The translations under genes were made by a program, and so were the position numbers. The notes beneath the pieces were generated by a model. That model searched no databases and was not told where the DNA came from. It saw only the letters and a program-made list of their open reading frames with translations. This document shows, one piece after another, positions 30,324-39,572 of a stretch of 64,000 bases of DNA. The DNA lies in contig NZ_JOAJ01000002.1 of NCBI RefSeq assembly GCF_000720425.1, forward strand, positions 1 through 64,000, in the 5' to 3' direction. The DNA comes from Nocardia rhamnosiphila NBRC 108938 (lineage in GTDB: Bacteria > Actinomycetota > Actinomycetes > Mycobacteriales > Mycobacteriaceae). The stretch's first letter is position 1, and each line of letters begins with the position of its first letter.

Positions 30324-31538
30324 ATGATCCACGGCGAACCCACCGGAGGGGTGGGGCCGCGCTTCAGTATCTATTCGGAGGAATTCGCGAACGATCCGCA
30401 TGGCGCCTATACCGCGATGCGGGATCGCCACGGCGCGCTGGTCCCTATCGAACTGGCGCCGGGCGTCCCGGCCACCCTGGTGATCGGCTACGCCGCCGCT
30501 CTTCGAATTCTCAATGATCCCGAACGGTTCCCGGCCGATCCACGGCATTGGCAGAAAAGCATCCCGGCCGATTCACCGGTACGGCCGATGATGGAATGGA
30601 ACCCGACCGTGCTGCGCAGTAGTGGCGAACTGCATCAGCGCTTTCGGCGGGCTCATGTGTACGCCCTCGACGGAATAGATCTGCACCGGTTGCACCAAGA
30701 TGTGGAACGGATCGCCGTCCCCCTCGTCAACTCGTTCTGCGAATCGGGAAAAGCCGATCTCGTCTCCCAGTATGCGTTCCCACTGGTTTTCGAGGTACTC
30801 AACCGTATGGTCGGATGCACACCGGAGTTGGGGCAGCGGGTGGCGGCCGGGGTGGCGGCGCTTTTCGAAGGTATCGACGCGGAATGGGGGATGAAACATC
30901 TCGCCGAGGCGTTGCTGGAACTCATCGTCGAGAAACGAGCCGATCCCGGCGACGATGTCTCGTCGAGGCTGGTCCACCATCCGTCGAATCTGGACGACGA
31001 GGAAGCGCTGTACAACCTGAGCACCATATACGGCGCCGGGGTGGAACCGCAGCAGAACCTCATCGTCAACACCCTGCTGTTGATGATGACCGATGAACGT
31101 TTCGGCGGGAGCATGCTCGGCGGCAGCCTGTCCACCCGGGATGCGCTGGACGAGGTGCTGTTCAACGATCCGCCGCTGGCGAATTTCTGCACCACCTATC
31201 CGCGTCAGCCGGTCCTCGTGGACGATACGTGGCTGCCCGCCGATCAGCCGGTGCTGATCGGTCTGGCCGCGTGTAACAACGATCCGGCCATCCGGGGTGA
31301 CGAGTTCGCCGGTAACCGGTCCCACCTGGCCTGGAGTATCGGGCCGCACGCCTGCCCGGCCCGGTCGCCCGCGTACCTGGTGGTCGAGGCCGCGATCGAC
31401 CTGCTGCTCGACGCGCTCCCGGAACTGGAGCTGGCGGTGCCGGTCGAGGAGCTTTCCTGGCGTCCGGGACCGTTCCACCGGGCGCTGTCGGTACTACCGG
31501 TCGTGTTTCCGCCCGCGCCGCCGCTGCACCCGCTGTAG
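30324..31538 (+). CDS. cytochrome P450 lacking the ExxR motif (CYP157-like)
   Basis: A 404-residue P450. The heme-binding loop is HLAWSIGPHACPAR, with the ligand Cys in place but F and the last G of FxxGxxxCxG replaced by W and A. The K-helix reads DEVLFNDPP, so the usually invariant ExxR is ExxF. The I-helix has AGVEPQQN, without the proton-relay threonine. Loss of ExxR is established for the Streptomyces CYP157 family, which this resembles. It follows the NRPS in the same direction and could tailor the peptide, although the changed I-helix makes ordinary monooxygenase chemistry uncertain. The ATG at 30324 has only a weak ribosome site. Confidence 0.85.
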   Translation: MIHGEPTGGVGPRFSIYSEEFANDPHGAYTAMRDRHGALVPIELAPGVPATLVIGYAAALRILNDPERFPADPRHWQKSIPADSPVRPMMEWNPTVLRSSGELHQRFRRAHVYALDGIDLHRLHQDVERIAVPLVNSFCESGKADLVSQYAFPLVFEVLNRMVGCTPELGQRVAAGVAALFEGIDAEWGMKHLAEALLELIVEKRADPGDDVSSRLVHHPSNLDDEEALYNLSTIYGAGVEPQQNLIVNTLLLMMTDERFGGSMLGGSLSTRDALDEVLFNDPPLANFCTTYPRQPVLVDDTWLPADQPVLIGLAACNNDPAIRGDEFAGNRSHLAWSIGPHACPARSPAYLVVEAAIDLLLDALPELELAVPVEELSWRPGPFHRALSVLPVVFPPAPPLHPL

Positions 31539-31666
31539 CGAAACGGTTCGGCGACCACCGCCCGCGGCCCGAAGACAGTGTGCCGGATCGGAATCGGAGA
31601 GTGTCAGGACTTCGCCGCCACCCGGGTGATGAAATAAGCTCGCGGCAACGCGGAAATGGAGAATCG

Positions 31667-32182
31667 ATGCCTTCGACAGGTGAACCGACGACGGCCCGGG
31701 ATACGCCGGAGGACCAGGAGGTCCAGAACGACGAACTCTTTCGGGCGTGGCTACAGCTGCAACAGGAAGCCATGGAGAACGAGTTCGTCGAAGTCGACGT
31801 GCCCGAACTCGCCGGCCACCTCTGGACCCGCGAAGGGCTGGTCACGGCGGAACACGAGATGCTCCGCCGTTATTCGAACTTCGATGATATGGCCGCCGAG
31901 GAGAACCTCGAAGTCGCCGTGCGATTCATGTACTTCATCGGCGAGACCTTTCGACGGGCGTTGGAGGGAATCTGGGTGCTCCTGCCGCCGAATCCACCCG
32001 AGCGCCCGGATCCCCTGTGTGTCATCGACTCCCCGATGTGGACGTCTTTTCACGAACCGACCCATATGATCGAGCTGGCCTTCGACCGGCGTACCGGAAA
32101 AGAGGTCTCCTGGATCTTCGACCGCACGGTGAAACGGCACCAGAAATGGGTGGCGGCCGGGCGGCCGGCCCGCGATAGCTAG
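31667..32182 (+). CDS. uncharacterised 171-residue protein
   Basis: A soluble acidic protein from the ATG at 31667 (TGGAG upstream). Visible features are an acidic N-terminus, the helix AWLQLQQEAMENEF, an aromatic-rich middle (FMYFIGETFRRALEGIWVLL) and a basic C-terminal end (DRTVKRHQKWVAAG). I do not recognise the family. It lies 128 bases after the P450 in the same direction, which makes it a candidate member of the NRPS/P450 unit. Its TAG stop lies inside CTAG, shared with the stop of the convergent CoA-lyase gene. Confidence 0.65.
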   Translation: MPSTGEPTTARDTPEDQEVQNDELFRAWLQLQQEAMENEFVEVDVPELAGHLWTREGLVTAEHEMLRRYSNFDDMAAEENLEVAVRFMYFIGETFRRALEGIWVLLPPNPPERPDPLCVIDSPMWTSFHEPTHMIELAFDRRTGKEVSWIFDRTVKRHQKWVAAGRPARDS

Positions 32183-33051
32183 CGGCGCTCCGGAGCGCGT
32201 CCGGTGTCCGGTGCGCGCTCCGACGATCGCGCCAGCACCCGGCGCGCACCGACCGCCAGCGCTTCGTCGAGCATCCGCCCGTCCAGCCGCGCGGCGCCGG
32301 CTCCGGCGGCGGCGGCTTCCTCCAGTGCGACGAGTACCCGGCGTGCCCAGTCGACCTCTGCCGCGCCGGGCGTGAAAATCTCGGTGGCCCCGGCGATCTG
32401 GGCCGGATGGATCACCCAGGTGCCGTCGAACCCGAGGTCTCGCACCCACCGTTTCGACGATCGGAAACTCTCGTCGTCGGCCACGGTCAGGTGCGGGCCG
32501 TCGATCGCGGACACCCCGGCGGCACGCGCGGCGAGCAGGACCGACTCCTGGACCTGATGCCAGGCATGCGGCGCGACGTCCGCCGCCCGGCCCAGTGCCG
32601 CGCCGAGGTCGGCGTAGCCGATGATCACCGCGTCGAGCCGGGCCGGCCCCGCGCAGATCTCGGCCACCCGCAAGATGCCGAGCGGCGTCTCCAGAAGTGC
32701 CTGTATCCGGGTGCCGGTGTCGCCGAGACACCGGTCGACCTCGGCGAGCTGGGCGGGTGATTCGGCCTTGGGCAGCACCACCGAGCCCAATGCGGAACCG
32801 GCCGTGGCGCAGGCGGCGAGATCCTCGCCCGCCCATGCGGTGGTGAGCGCGTTGATCCGGATCGACACCGCGCGCGCACCACCGAATTCGGCGACGAGCG
32901 CGGTGGCGGTCGCCCGGGCCGCGTCCTTACGCTCCGGGGTCACCGCGTCCTCGAGATCGAGTACCACCTCGTCGGCGCCGGAAGCCAGCGCCTTGCGGGC
33001 TTTGCGTTCATCGGAGGCGGGTGCCACCAGCACCGCACGTCGTCGTTGCAT
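32179..33051 (-). CDS. HpcH/HpaI (CitE-like) CoA-ester lyase
   Basis: A 290-residue citrate-lyase-beta-like TIM-barrel protein. Motifs are RRAVLVAPASDERKARKAL, EVVLDLEDAVTPERKDAAR (metal and substrate contacts), a central ALLETPLGILRVAEI with the metal-binding Glu, and GFDGTWVIHPAQI near the C-terminus. Relatives cleave malyl- or citramalyl-CoA. The ATG at 33051 is preferred over the adjacent ATG at 33054 for its spacing to GGAG. It is downstream of, and co-directional with, the GntR gene, and ends by overlapping the unknown gene on the other strand. Confidence 0.82.
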   Translation of the reverse strand: MQRRRAVLVAPASDERKARKALASGADEVVLDLEDAVTPERKDAARATATALVAEFGGARAVSIRINALTTAWAGEDLAACATAGSALGSVVLPKAESPAQLAEVDRCLGDTGTRIQALLETPLGILRVAEICAGPARLDAVIIGYADLGAALGRAADVAPHAWHQVQESVLLAARAAGVSAIDGPHLTVADDESFRSSKRWVRDLGFDGTWVIHPAQIAGATEIFTPGAAEVDWARRVLVALEEAAAAGAGAARLDGRMLDEALAVGARRVLARSSERAPDTGRAPERR

Positions 33052-33429
33052 CATTTCTCCTGCACCATGGCGTGGGCTCCCGGCTCGTGCTCCTGCGTCG
33101 GTTCGACTCATGGCGTGACCAGCACATATCCGTATGGCGTAGGTCATGCCGCAAGGCCATCGTGCATCATCACCATTTAAATGCACAAATTGATCAGATC
33201 ATGCATTATCCGGGCAAGGCCGTGTCTCCCGGCGAACGAGTCCGGCGCCCGATCGTCGCCGGGGCGCCGCTCCCGTCATCGCCGTCGCGCCGCCCTCCGC
33301 CACCGACGGCAGCCGGCCTCGGCCGGGGCCCTGGTGATGGTTGCGTGCGCCATGACCGCGCCGGCGCGTTCCTCGCCTGCGATCGCGGGCACACCCGATC
33401 CGGCATGCCGAGCGGGCACCGCGACCGGC
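33052..33429. other. gap with an A+T-rich patch, no gene seen
   Basis: The segment around 33171-33210 is notably A+T-rich and contains ATGCA and TGCAT arms (33181-33185 and 33202-33206) around TGATCAGATCA. It precedes the CoA-lyase gene and may carry its promoter and a GntR-type operator. The remaining bases to 33429 show no supportable gene. Confidence 0.4.
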
Positions 33430-34107
33430 TCAGTCGACGTGCAGATCGAACGGGTCGGTGGCCGACTCCCCCGCGATGTGGTCGGCGATCGCGAGATAGC
33501 CGTTCCGGATGTGCGCCTCGGTCAGGGCGGCGGCCTGCTCGTGATCGCCGGCGCGCACCGCGTCCACGATCGCCTGGTGCTCGCGCTGTGACTCCTCCCG
33601 CCGCGCCTTCGTGCTCAGCATGAGATCCCACGGGAACGACCGCCACATCGCGGCGATCTCGTCGCACAGCGCGGGTAGGCCGCACCGCTCGTAGAAATAG
33701 AAGTGGAACTGCCGGTTGAGCTCGCGCACCGATACCGGATCACTGTGGACCGCACGGTCTCTCATCCGCACGATCAGATCCTCGGCGGCGGCGATATCGC
33801 GCGGGGACATCCGGTCCACCGCTCGCTTCATGGCATAGCTCTCGGCGAGCCGGCGCACGACGTAGCTGCCCTTGACCCGTTCCAGGTCCACTCCCGCCAC
33901 CCGCACCCCGCGGTGCGGCTCGGCCACCAGCAGTCCCTCGGCCTCCAGCAAGCGCATCGCCTCCCGCACCGGGGTGATCGAGGCATTGAATCGCCGCGCC
34001 AGATCGTCCTGAGGAAGCTTTTCCCCGCGACTCAACGCGCCCGTCAGAATCATCCGACGTAACTCGTCGACGATCTGATCCCGCTTGGTCGGTTGAGCAG
34101 TCGGCAT
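33430..34107 (-). CDS. GntR-family regulator (FadR/FCD subfamily)
   Basis: A 225-residue regulator with an N-terminal winged helix (about residues 8-75: RRMILTGALSRGEKLPQDDLARRFNAS and PVREAMRLLEAEGLL) and a C-terminal all-helical FCD ligand-binding domain (about 85-215) with the metal-site pattern LNRQFHFYFYERC and HQAIVDAVRAGDHEQAAALTEAH. FCD proteins sense carboxylic acids. The co-directional CoA-ester lyase downstream is the likeliest target. Confidence 0.88.
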   Translation of the reverse strand: MPTAQPTKRDQIVDELRRMILTGALSRGEKLPQDDLARRFNASITPVREAMRLLEAEGLLVAEPHRGVRVAGVDLERVKGSYVVRRLAESYAMKRAVDRMSPRDIAAAEDLIVRMRDRAVHSDPVSVRELNRQFHFYFYERCGLPALCDEIAAMWRSFPWDLMLSTKARREESQREHQAIVDAVRAGDHEQAAALTEAHIRNGYLAIADHIAGESATDPFDLHVD

Positions 34108-34472
34108 CCCGTGGAATCATCCTCTCGCTGCGACTCCCGAGAACTATCGCACAGCGCCACCGCGATCGGCGGCCTCGAAGAGCAGCAGCGGGCCGACCAC
34201 CCGCGGCCCCCGGGCCGCCACACCACGGGCCACCTCGAAGACGGATCGGTGCGGTCCGGCCTCGGCGGCGAGGTCGAAATCGGCCGCGCCGCCGCTCGGC
34301 GGCCGGTCGGTGCCGGGGGCGGAAATGCCGCACCTTTTCGCAGGTGAACGCGCCTTTCATTCAATACGGTCCCACCCCGGATTGTCGTGATAGCTTGCTC
34401 ACCGAAGCGATCTGTTCCAGCCGCGAATCAGCAATTGCGGCGAACTATTCCCCCCTCCTGGAGGTTGAGGTC
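34108..34472. other. intergenic region between GntR and lipase genes
   Basis: This holds the divergent promoters of the GntR and lipase genes. On the minus strand the frame ending at a TAG at 34144-34146 stays open back to about 34335 and reads SVFEVARGVAARGPRVVGPL, which has a coding-like composition but no recognised family and no start. It may be a gene remnant. Otherwise I see nothing definite. Confidence 0.3.
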
Positions 34473-35675
34473 GTGACTCGTCCCTTTGTTCGTTTTCTGG
34501 GTGCGCTCGGCGGTATGGCATGCGCCCTGCTGGTGGCGACACCGGCCGCCGCCGCACCCATCTACCCGGCCCCGGATCCCGACCGGTTCTACGCCGCCCC
34601 TGCCGATCTGGCGGCGCACCGGCCGGGCGACGTGCTCGACGTGCGGGTCCTGCCACCGGTGGCCGTCTTCCCCGGCGCCACGGTCCGGCTGGTGAAGTTC
34701 CGTTCCACCGATTCGCGGGGCGCACCGATCGCGGCGACCACCACGATCGCCACTCCGGCGGGACATCAACCCGGCGCGCCGCTGCTGTCGTATCAACATT
34801 TCATCAATTCGCTCGGCACCGACTGCGCGGTATCGCACCGGCTCTACGGCGCCGACCTGAACCTGTCGGTGATCATGCCGGCGTTGGGCGCGATGCTGGC
34901 GCGAGGCTGGAGCGTGGCGCTGCCGGATCATCTCGGACCGGAGTTCGCCCTCGGAGCCGGGCGTCTGGGCGGCCAGATCACCTTGGACGGCGTCCGGGCG
35001 GTGCAGCGGATGCCCGAACTCGGCGTCGCGAACAGCCCGGCGGTATTGGCCGGCTACTCCGGTGGCGGGCTCGCCACAGCGTGGGCGGCGGCGCTGCAAC
35101 CGTCCTACGCACCCGAGCTACGGCTCGCGGGCGCGGCCATCGGCGGAGCCCCGATGAACCTGGTCTCGATGGCGGAGGGGCTGGGCTACAACCCGCACCC
35201 GGCCTTCGGGCTGGCGATGGCGGCGGCCATCGGCCTCGAGCGGGAATACCCCGACCGCGTACACGTGAGCGGGAATCTCAATCCCCGTGGTCTCGCCATG
35301 CGTGACGCGATGGCCAACCTCTGCACCAATGACATCCTCGCCCTCGGGGCCGGTGGCAGCGCACACGAGTTCGCTACGGGGCCCGCTGTCTTCGAGCAGC
35401 CCGAAGCCTGGGCCGTGGTGCGGGAGAACAGCGTGGAACTCTACGACCCTGTTCCACAGATACCGATATTCGAATGGCATTCGCCGACCGACCCGCTGGT
35501 GCCGATCAACGCCATCGACAACACCAACCGCCGGTGGTGTGCGGCCGGGGTGCGATTGCAGACGTTGCTGGTCCCCTCGTTCGAGCATTTGTCCGCGGCG
35601 GCGGCCGGCGCGCCCGCCATGGTGGCGTGGCTCGAGGGCCGGGTGCGCGGCGAACCCGCGCCCGTCGCCTGCTGA
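34473..35675 (+). CDS. secreted lipase (LIP family)
   Basis: A 400-residue secretory lipase of the LIP (PF03583-like) family. The GTG at 34473 has GGAGG eight bases upstream and gives a signal peptide, [20 protein letters not shown] then VATPAAAA, cleaved near residue 28. Catalytic residues: Ser in [13 protein letters not shown], Asp in HSPTDPLVP, His in [10 protein letters not shown]. Two cysteine-containing segments ([16 protein letters not shown]) could form disulfides. It would release fatty acids from external lipids and is followed by an exceptionally strong hairpin. Confidence 0.88.
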   Translation: MTRPFVRFLGALGGMACALLVATPAAAAPIYPAPDPDRFYAAPADLAAHRPGDVLDVRVLPPVAVFPGATVRLVKFRSTDSRGAPIAATTTIATPAGHQPGAPLLSYQHFINSLGTDCAVSHRLYGADLNLSVIMPALGAMLARGWSVALPDHLGPEFALGAGRLGGQITLDGVRAVQRMPELGVANSPAVLAGYSGGGLATAWAAALQPSYAPELRLAGAAIGGAPMNLVSMAEGLGYNPHPAFGLAMAAAIGLEREYPDRVHVSGNLNPRGLAMRDAMANLCTNDILALGAGGSAHEFATGPAVFEQPEAWAVVRENSVELYDPVPQIPIFEWHSPTDPLVPINAIDNTNRRWCAAGVRLQTLLVPSFEHLSAAAAGAPAMVAWLEGRVRGEPAPVAC

Positions 35676-35694
35676 CGAAACATCTGTGTACGGC

Positions 35695-35739
35695 CCGAGT
35701 CGCCCGCAGTCGATCGACGGATCGCTGCGGGCGACTCGG
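35695..35739 (+). terminator. very strong terminator hairpin after the lipase
   Basis: Perfect 15-base arms at 35695-35709 (starting CCGAGTCGCC) and 35725-35739. Inside them CGATC and GATCG pair again around the loop GACG, giving a nearly continuous 20-bp stem with a single bulged T. It starts 20 bases after the lipase stop. It separates the lipase from the carboxylic acid reductase; the rest of the 307-bp gap holds only presumed promoter sequence. Confidence 0.8.
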
Positions 35740-35982
35740 TGCCGGCCTTCACACCGTGTCGCGGGCCCGGGCCGGATATCACCGGCGCGGACGGCCTGGT
35801 GGGGCGGTGCCTCGACCACACCCCGCGAGGTGACGGCCGAGTTGGCGGAACGGCAGCCCCGGCCACTTTTGTCACAGGCCCTTGACGCACCACAGGGACG
35901 CTTCGAGACTTGGAAGTGCCACACGACACTCGCGAGTGCCACCGAAGCATTTCGAAACTACGAGTTTTCGAAGGTGAGTTCG

Positions 35983-38900
35983 ATGTCGATCGAAACCCGG
36001 GAGACCCGGCTCGAACATCGCATCGCGGAGCTGTACCGCACCGACGAGCAGTTCGCCGCTGCCCGGCCCGATCCGGCGGTCACCGAGAGAGCCGGGAAAC
36101 CCGGCTTGCGCGCGTTCGAGATCGCGCGGACCGTGATGGAGGGGTACGCGGACCGGCCCGCGCTCGGGCAGCGTGCGATCGAGTACGTCACCGACGAGCG
36201 CACCGGGCGGACCGCGGCGAAACTGCGGCCCGAATTCGAGACTGTCACCTATCGCGAGGTGTGGGACCGAGCCGGTGCGATCGCCGCCGCGCTGACCGCC
36301 GACGGCGTGCGCCCCGGCGATCGCGTCTGCCTGCTGGGATTCACCAGTGTCGACTACACCGTGATCGATGTGGCGCTGACCCGAATGGCCGCGGTGGCCG
36401 TTCCCCTGCCGACCAGTTCGGCCACGGCCCGGTTGCTGCCCATAGTCGCCGAAACCGAGCCGGTGGTGATCGCGGCGAGTATCGACCGGCTCGCGGATGC
36501 CGTGGAACTCGCGCTCACCGGCCACTCCCCGGCCCGGCTGATCGCTTTCGACCACCACCCGCGCGACGACGACGACAACGCGATTGCGACGGCAGCGCGG
36601 GCACGGCTGGCGGAGGCGGACGGCACGGTGGTCGCGGAAACCCTGGCCGAAGTCGTCGCCCGCGGTGCGGTGCTGCCGCCCGTGCCGGTGCCGGTGACCG
36701 AGGCGGATTCACTGGCGCTGCTGATCTACACCTCCGGAAGCACCGGGGCGCCCAAGGGCGCCATGCTCACCGAACGATTGGTGGCGGACCACTGGCGGGC
36801 CGCGAGCAGTGAGAAATGGGGTCAGCGCGGGACCGAACCGGCAATAGGGCTCGGTTTCATGCCGATGAGCCACATCATGGGGCGCGCCATCCTCTACATG
36901 ACGCTGGGCCGCGGCGGCACCGTCTTCTTCGCCGCCACCAGCGACCTGTCCACCCTGCTGGACGATCTGGCCCTGGTCCGGCCCACCCAGCTCTCCTTCG
37001 TACCCCGGATCTGGGAAATGCTCTTCCATCGGTTCGAGGGTGAAGTGGCTCGCCGCGGCGGCGACGGGGCCGACCGCACAGCTCTGGAAGCCGAGGTGGC
37101 GGCGGATCTGCGCCGGAACCTGCTCGGCGGCCGGTATCTCGCGGCGACGACGGGTTCGGCGCCGATCTCGGCCGAGATGCGGGCATGGGTCGAGTCCTTC
37201 CTCGACATGCACGTGGTGGACGGCTACGGTGCCACCGAAACCGGCAGTATCGCCGTCGACGGCCGGGTGCGCCGACCACCGGTATCCCACTACGAACTCG
37301 TCGATGTCCCGGAGTTGGGCTACTTCCGCACCGACCGCCCGCACCCCAGAGGGGAGCTGGTGGTCCGCTCGGACACGCTGGTCCCCGGGTACTACAAGCG
37401 TCCGGAAGTGACTGCCCGCGTGTTCGACGCCGACGGCGCCTACCACACCGGAGATATCTTCGCCGAGGTCGGCCCGGATCAACTCGTGTACGTCGATCGC
37501 CGCAGCTTCGTATTGAAGCTTTCGCAGGGTGAGTTCGTGACGGTGTCGAAAGTGGAGGCCGTCTTCGCCGAGAGCCCGCTGGTCCGCCAGATCTATGTCT
37601 ACGGCAACAGCACGCGGTCCTACCTCGTAGCGGTGGTGGTACCGACGGCCGCCGCGCGGGAACGAGCCGGGGACGACAGCCACGTGCTGAAACAGTTGAT
37701 CAGCGAATCGTTGCAGCAGGTCGCGAAATCCGCCGGCTTGCAGTCCTACGAGATACCGCGTGACTTCCTCCTCGAATACCAGCGGTTCACGCCGGAGAAC
37801 GGCCTGCTCACCGGTATCCGCAAACTGGCCCGGCCCGCCCTCAAGGAGCACTACGGCCCGCGCTTGGAACAGCTGTACACCGAGCTGGCCGAAGCCGAGG
37901 CCGAGGAGCTGCGCGCCGTGCGCCACGGCGCCGGCGACCGGCCCACGATCGAGACGGTCGTGCGCGCGGCCGCGGCCCTGCTGGGCGCCGCCACCGGCGA
38001 GGTACGTCCGGACGCGCATTTCACCGACCTGGGCGGCGATTCCCTGTCGGCGCTGACCTTCGGACAGCTGTTGCGGGAAATCTTCGGGGTCGAGGTCCCG
38101 GTGGGTTTCCTCATCGGTCCCACCGCCGACCTCCGGGCGGTCGCCCACTACATCGACGAACAACGCGCCGGCGCCCGGCGCCCCACCTTCGCCGCGGTGC
38201 ACGGTGCGGAAGCGACCGAAGTGCACGCCGGTGATCTGACCCTCGACAAATTCCTCGACGAGCACACGCTCGCGCAGGCACCCCACCTGCCCGGTCCGAG
38301 CGCGACAGTACGGACGGTCCTGCTGACCGGCGCGACCGGCTTCCTCGGGCGGTACCTGGCGCTGGAATGGCTGGAACGAATGGCGCGCGCCGGCGGAACA
38401 TTGATCTGCCTGGTCCGCGCCACGGACGATACCGCGGCGCGGTCCCGGCTCGACGAAACCTTCGACTCCGGCGACCCGGTGCTCACCGCCCGCTACCGGG
38501 AGCTGGCCGCCGGCCATCTCGAGGTGATCGCGGGCGACAAGGGCCGGGCCGATCTCGGGCTGGACCACGACACCTGGCAGCGGCTGGCCGATACCGTCGA
38601 CGTGATCGTCGACCCCGCCGCGCTCGTCAATCACCTCCTGCCCTACACCGAATTGTTCGGCCCCAATGTCGTGGGTACCGCCGAACTGATCCGCCTCGCG
38701 CTCACCACAAAGCAGAAGCCCTACACCTACACCTCGACCATCGCGGTGGGCGATCAGGTCGACCCCGCGAATTTCACCGAGGACGCCGATATCCGCGTGA
38801 TCAGCCCGCACCGCGGCATCGACGACCGGTACGCCAACGGCTACGGGAACAGCAAATGGGCGGGCGAGGTGCTGCTGCGGGAGGCCGCCGACCTGTGTGG

Positions 38901-39501
38901 TCTGCCGGTGGCGGTATTCCGCTGCGATATGATCCTCGCCGATACCGGTTACGCGGGCCAGCTCAATGTCCCCGATATGTTCACCCGGTTGATGCTGAGC
39001 CTGGAGGCCACGGGTACGGCCCCCCGCTCCTTCTACGAACTCGATCCGGACGGCCGGCCGCAGCGCGCCCACTACGACGGGCTTCCGGTCGGTTTCATCG
39101 CCGAGGCGATCGTCTCGCTCGGCGCCCGCGCGGGGACCGGGTTCCGCACCTATCACGTGATGAACCCGTACGACGACGGGATCTCGCTGGACACCTACGT
39201 CGACTGGCTGATCGAGGCCGGCCATCCCATCCATCGGATACCCGATTACGACAGCTGGTTGCGGCGGTTCGAGACTGCGGTACGCGCGCTGCCGGAACGG
39301 CAGCGGCGGTACTCGCTGCTACCGCTGCTGGACAGCTACCGGAAACCGCAGCGAGCGGTCCGCGGTTCGATCGCGCCCACCGAACGGTTCCGCGCGGCGG
39401 TGCGGCACGCCGAAATCGGCGCCGACCGGGATATCCCGCACGTGACCCCGGAGATCATCGTCAAGTACACCACCGACCTGCACTTACTGGGTCTGCTGTA
39501 A
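35983..39501 (+). CDS. car: carboxylic acid reductase
   Basis: A 1172-residue carboxylic acid reductase, reducing acids to aldehydes with ATP and NADPH. The adenylation domain is residues 1-650 ([46 protein letters not shown]). The carrier domain has [12 protein letters not shown] near 688, whose Ser takes phosphopantetheine. The reductase domain is about 770-1172, with [16 protein letters not shown] and the YGNSK catalytic pair. Length and order match the 1174-residue Nocardia iowensis enzyme. The ATG at 35983 has GAAGG eight bases upstream; the open frame extends upstream without features. No phosphopantetheinyl transferase lies nearby. Native substrate unknown; fatty or aromatic acids are likely. 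Confidence 0.96.
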   Translation: MSIETRETRLEHRIAELYRTDEQFAAARPDPAVTERAGKPGLRAFEIARTVMEGYADRPALGQRAIEYVTDERTGRTAAKLRPEFETVTYREVWDRAGAIAAALTADGVRPGDRVCLLGFTSVDYTVIDVALTRMAAVAVPLPTSSATARLLPIVAETEPVVIAASIDRLADAVELALTGHSPARLIAFDHHPRDDDDNAIATAARARLAEADGTVVAETLAEVVARGAVLPPVPVPVTEADSLALLIYTSGSTGAPKGAMLTERLVADHWRAASSEKWGQRGTEPAIGLGFMPMSHIMGRAILYMTLGRGGTVFFAATSDLSTLLDDLALVRPTQLSFVPRIWEMLFHRFEGEVARRGGDGADRTALEAEVAADLRRNLLGGRYLAATTGSAPISAEMRAWVESFLDMHVVDGYGATETGSIAVDGRVRRPPVSHYELVDVPELGYFRTDRPHPRGELVVRSDTLVPGYYKRPEVTARVFDADGAYHTGDIFAEVGPDQLVYVDRRSFVLKLSQGEFVTVSKVEAVFAESPLVRQIYVYGNSTRSYLVAVVVPTAAARERAGDDSHVLKQLISESLQQVAKSAGLQSYEIPRDFLLEYQRFTPENGLLTGIRKLARPALKEHYGPRLEQLYTELAEAEAEELRAVRHGAGDRPTIETVVRAAAALLGAATGEVRPDAHFTDLGGDSLSALTFGQLLREIFGVEVPVGFLIGPTADLRAVAHYIDEQRAGARRPTFAAVHGAEATEVHAGDLTLDKFLDEHTLAQAPHLPGPSATVRTVLLTGATGFLGRYLALEWLERMARAGGTLICLVRATDDTAARSRLDETFDSGDPVLTARYRELAAGHLEVIAGDKGRADLGLDHDTWQRLADTVDVIVDPAALVNHLLPYTELFGPNVVGTAELIRLALTTKQKPYTYTSTIAVGDQVDPANFTEDADIRVISPHRGIDDRYANGYGNSKWAGEVLLREAADLCGLPVAVFRCDMILADTGYAGQLNVPDMFTRLMLSLEATGTAPRSFYELDPDGRPQRAHYDGLPVGFIAEAIVSLGARAGTGFRTYHVMNPYDDGISLDTYVDWLIEAGHPIHRIPDYDSWLRRFETAVRALPERQRRYSLLPLLDSYRKPQRAVRGSIAPTERFRAAVRHAEIGADRDIPHVTPEIIVKYTTDLHLLGLL

Positions 39502-39526
39502 CCGTGCTCCGCTGCGCTCTCGGGCT

Positions 39527-39560
39527 CGGTGCACCGCCGGTCGTCGCCGGCGCCGCACCG
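39527..39560. terminator. bidirectional terminator between car and ceramidase
   Basis: Arms at 39527-39540 and 39547-39560 pair (CGGTGC with GCACCG, CGCCGG with CCGGCG) apart from a two-base internal mismatch, around a six-base loop. It sits in the 71-bp gap between convergent genes and can serve both. Confidence 0.55.
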
Positions 39561-39572
39561 AATCGGATGTGG

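Noticed and set aside
36709..39234. 841-codon minus-strand frame over the carboxylic acid reductase
   Set aside because: Pure antisense of a strongly conserved enzyme; biased composition and no motif.
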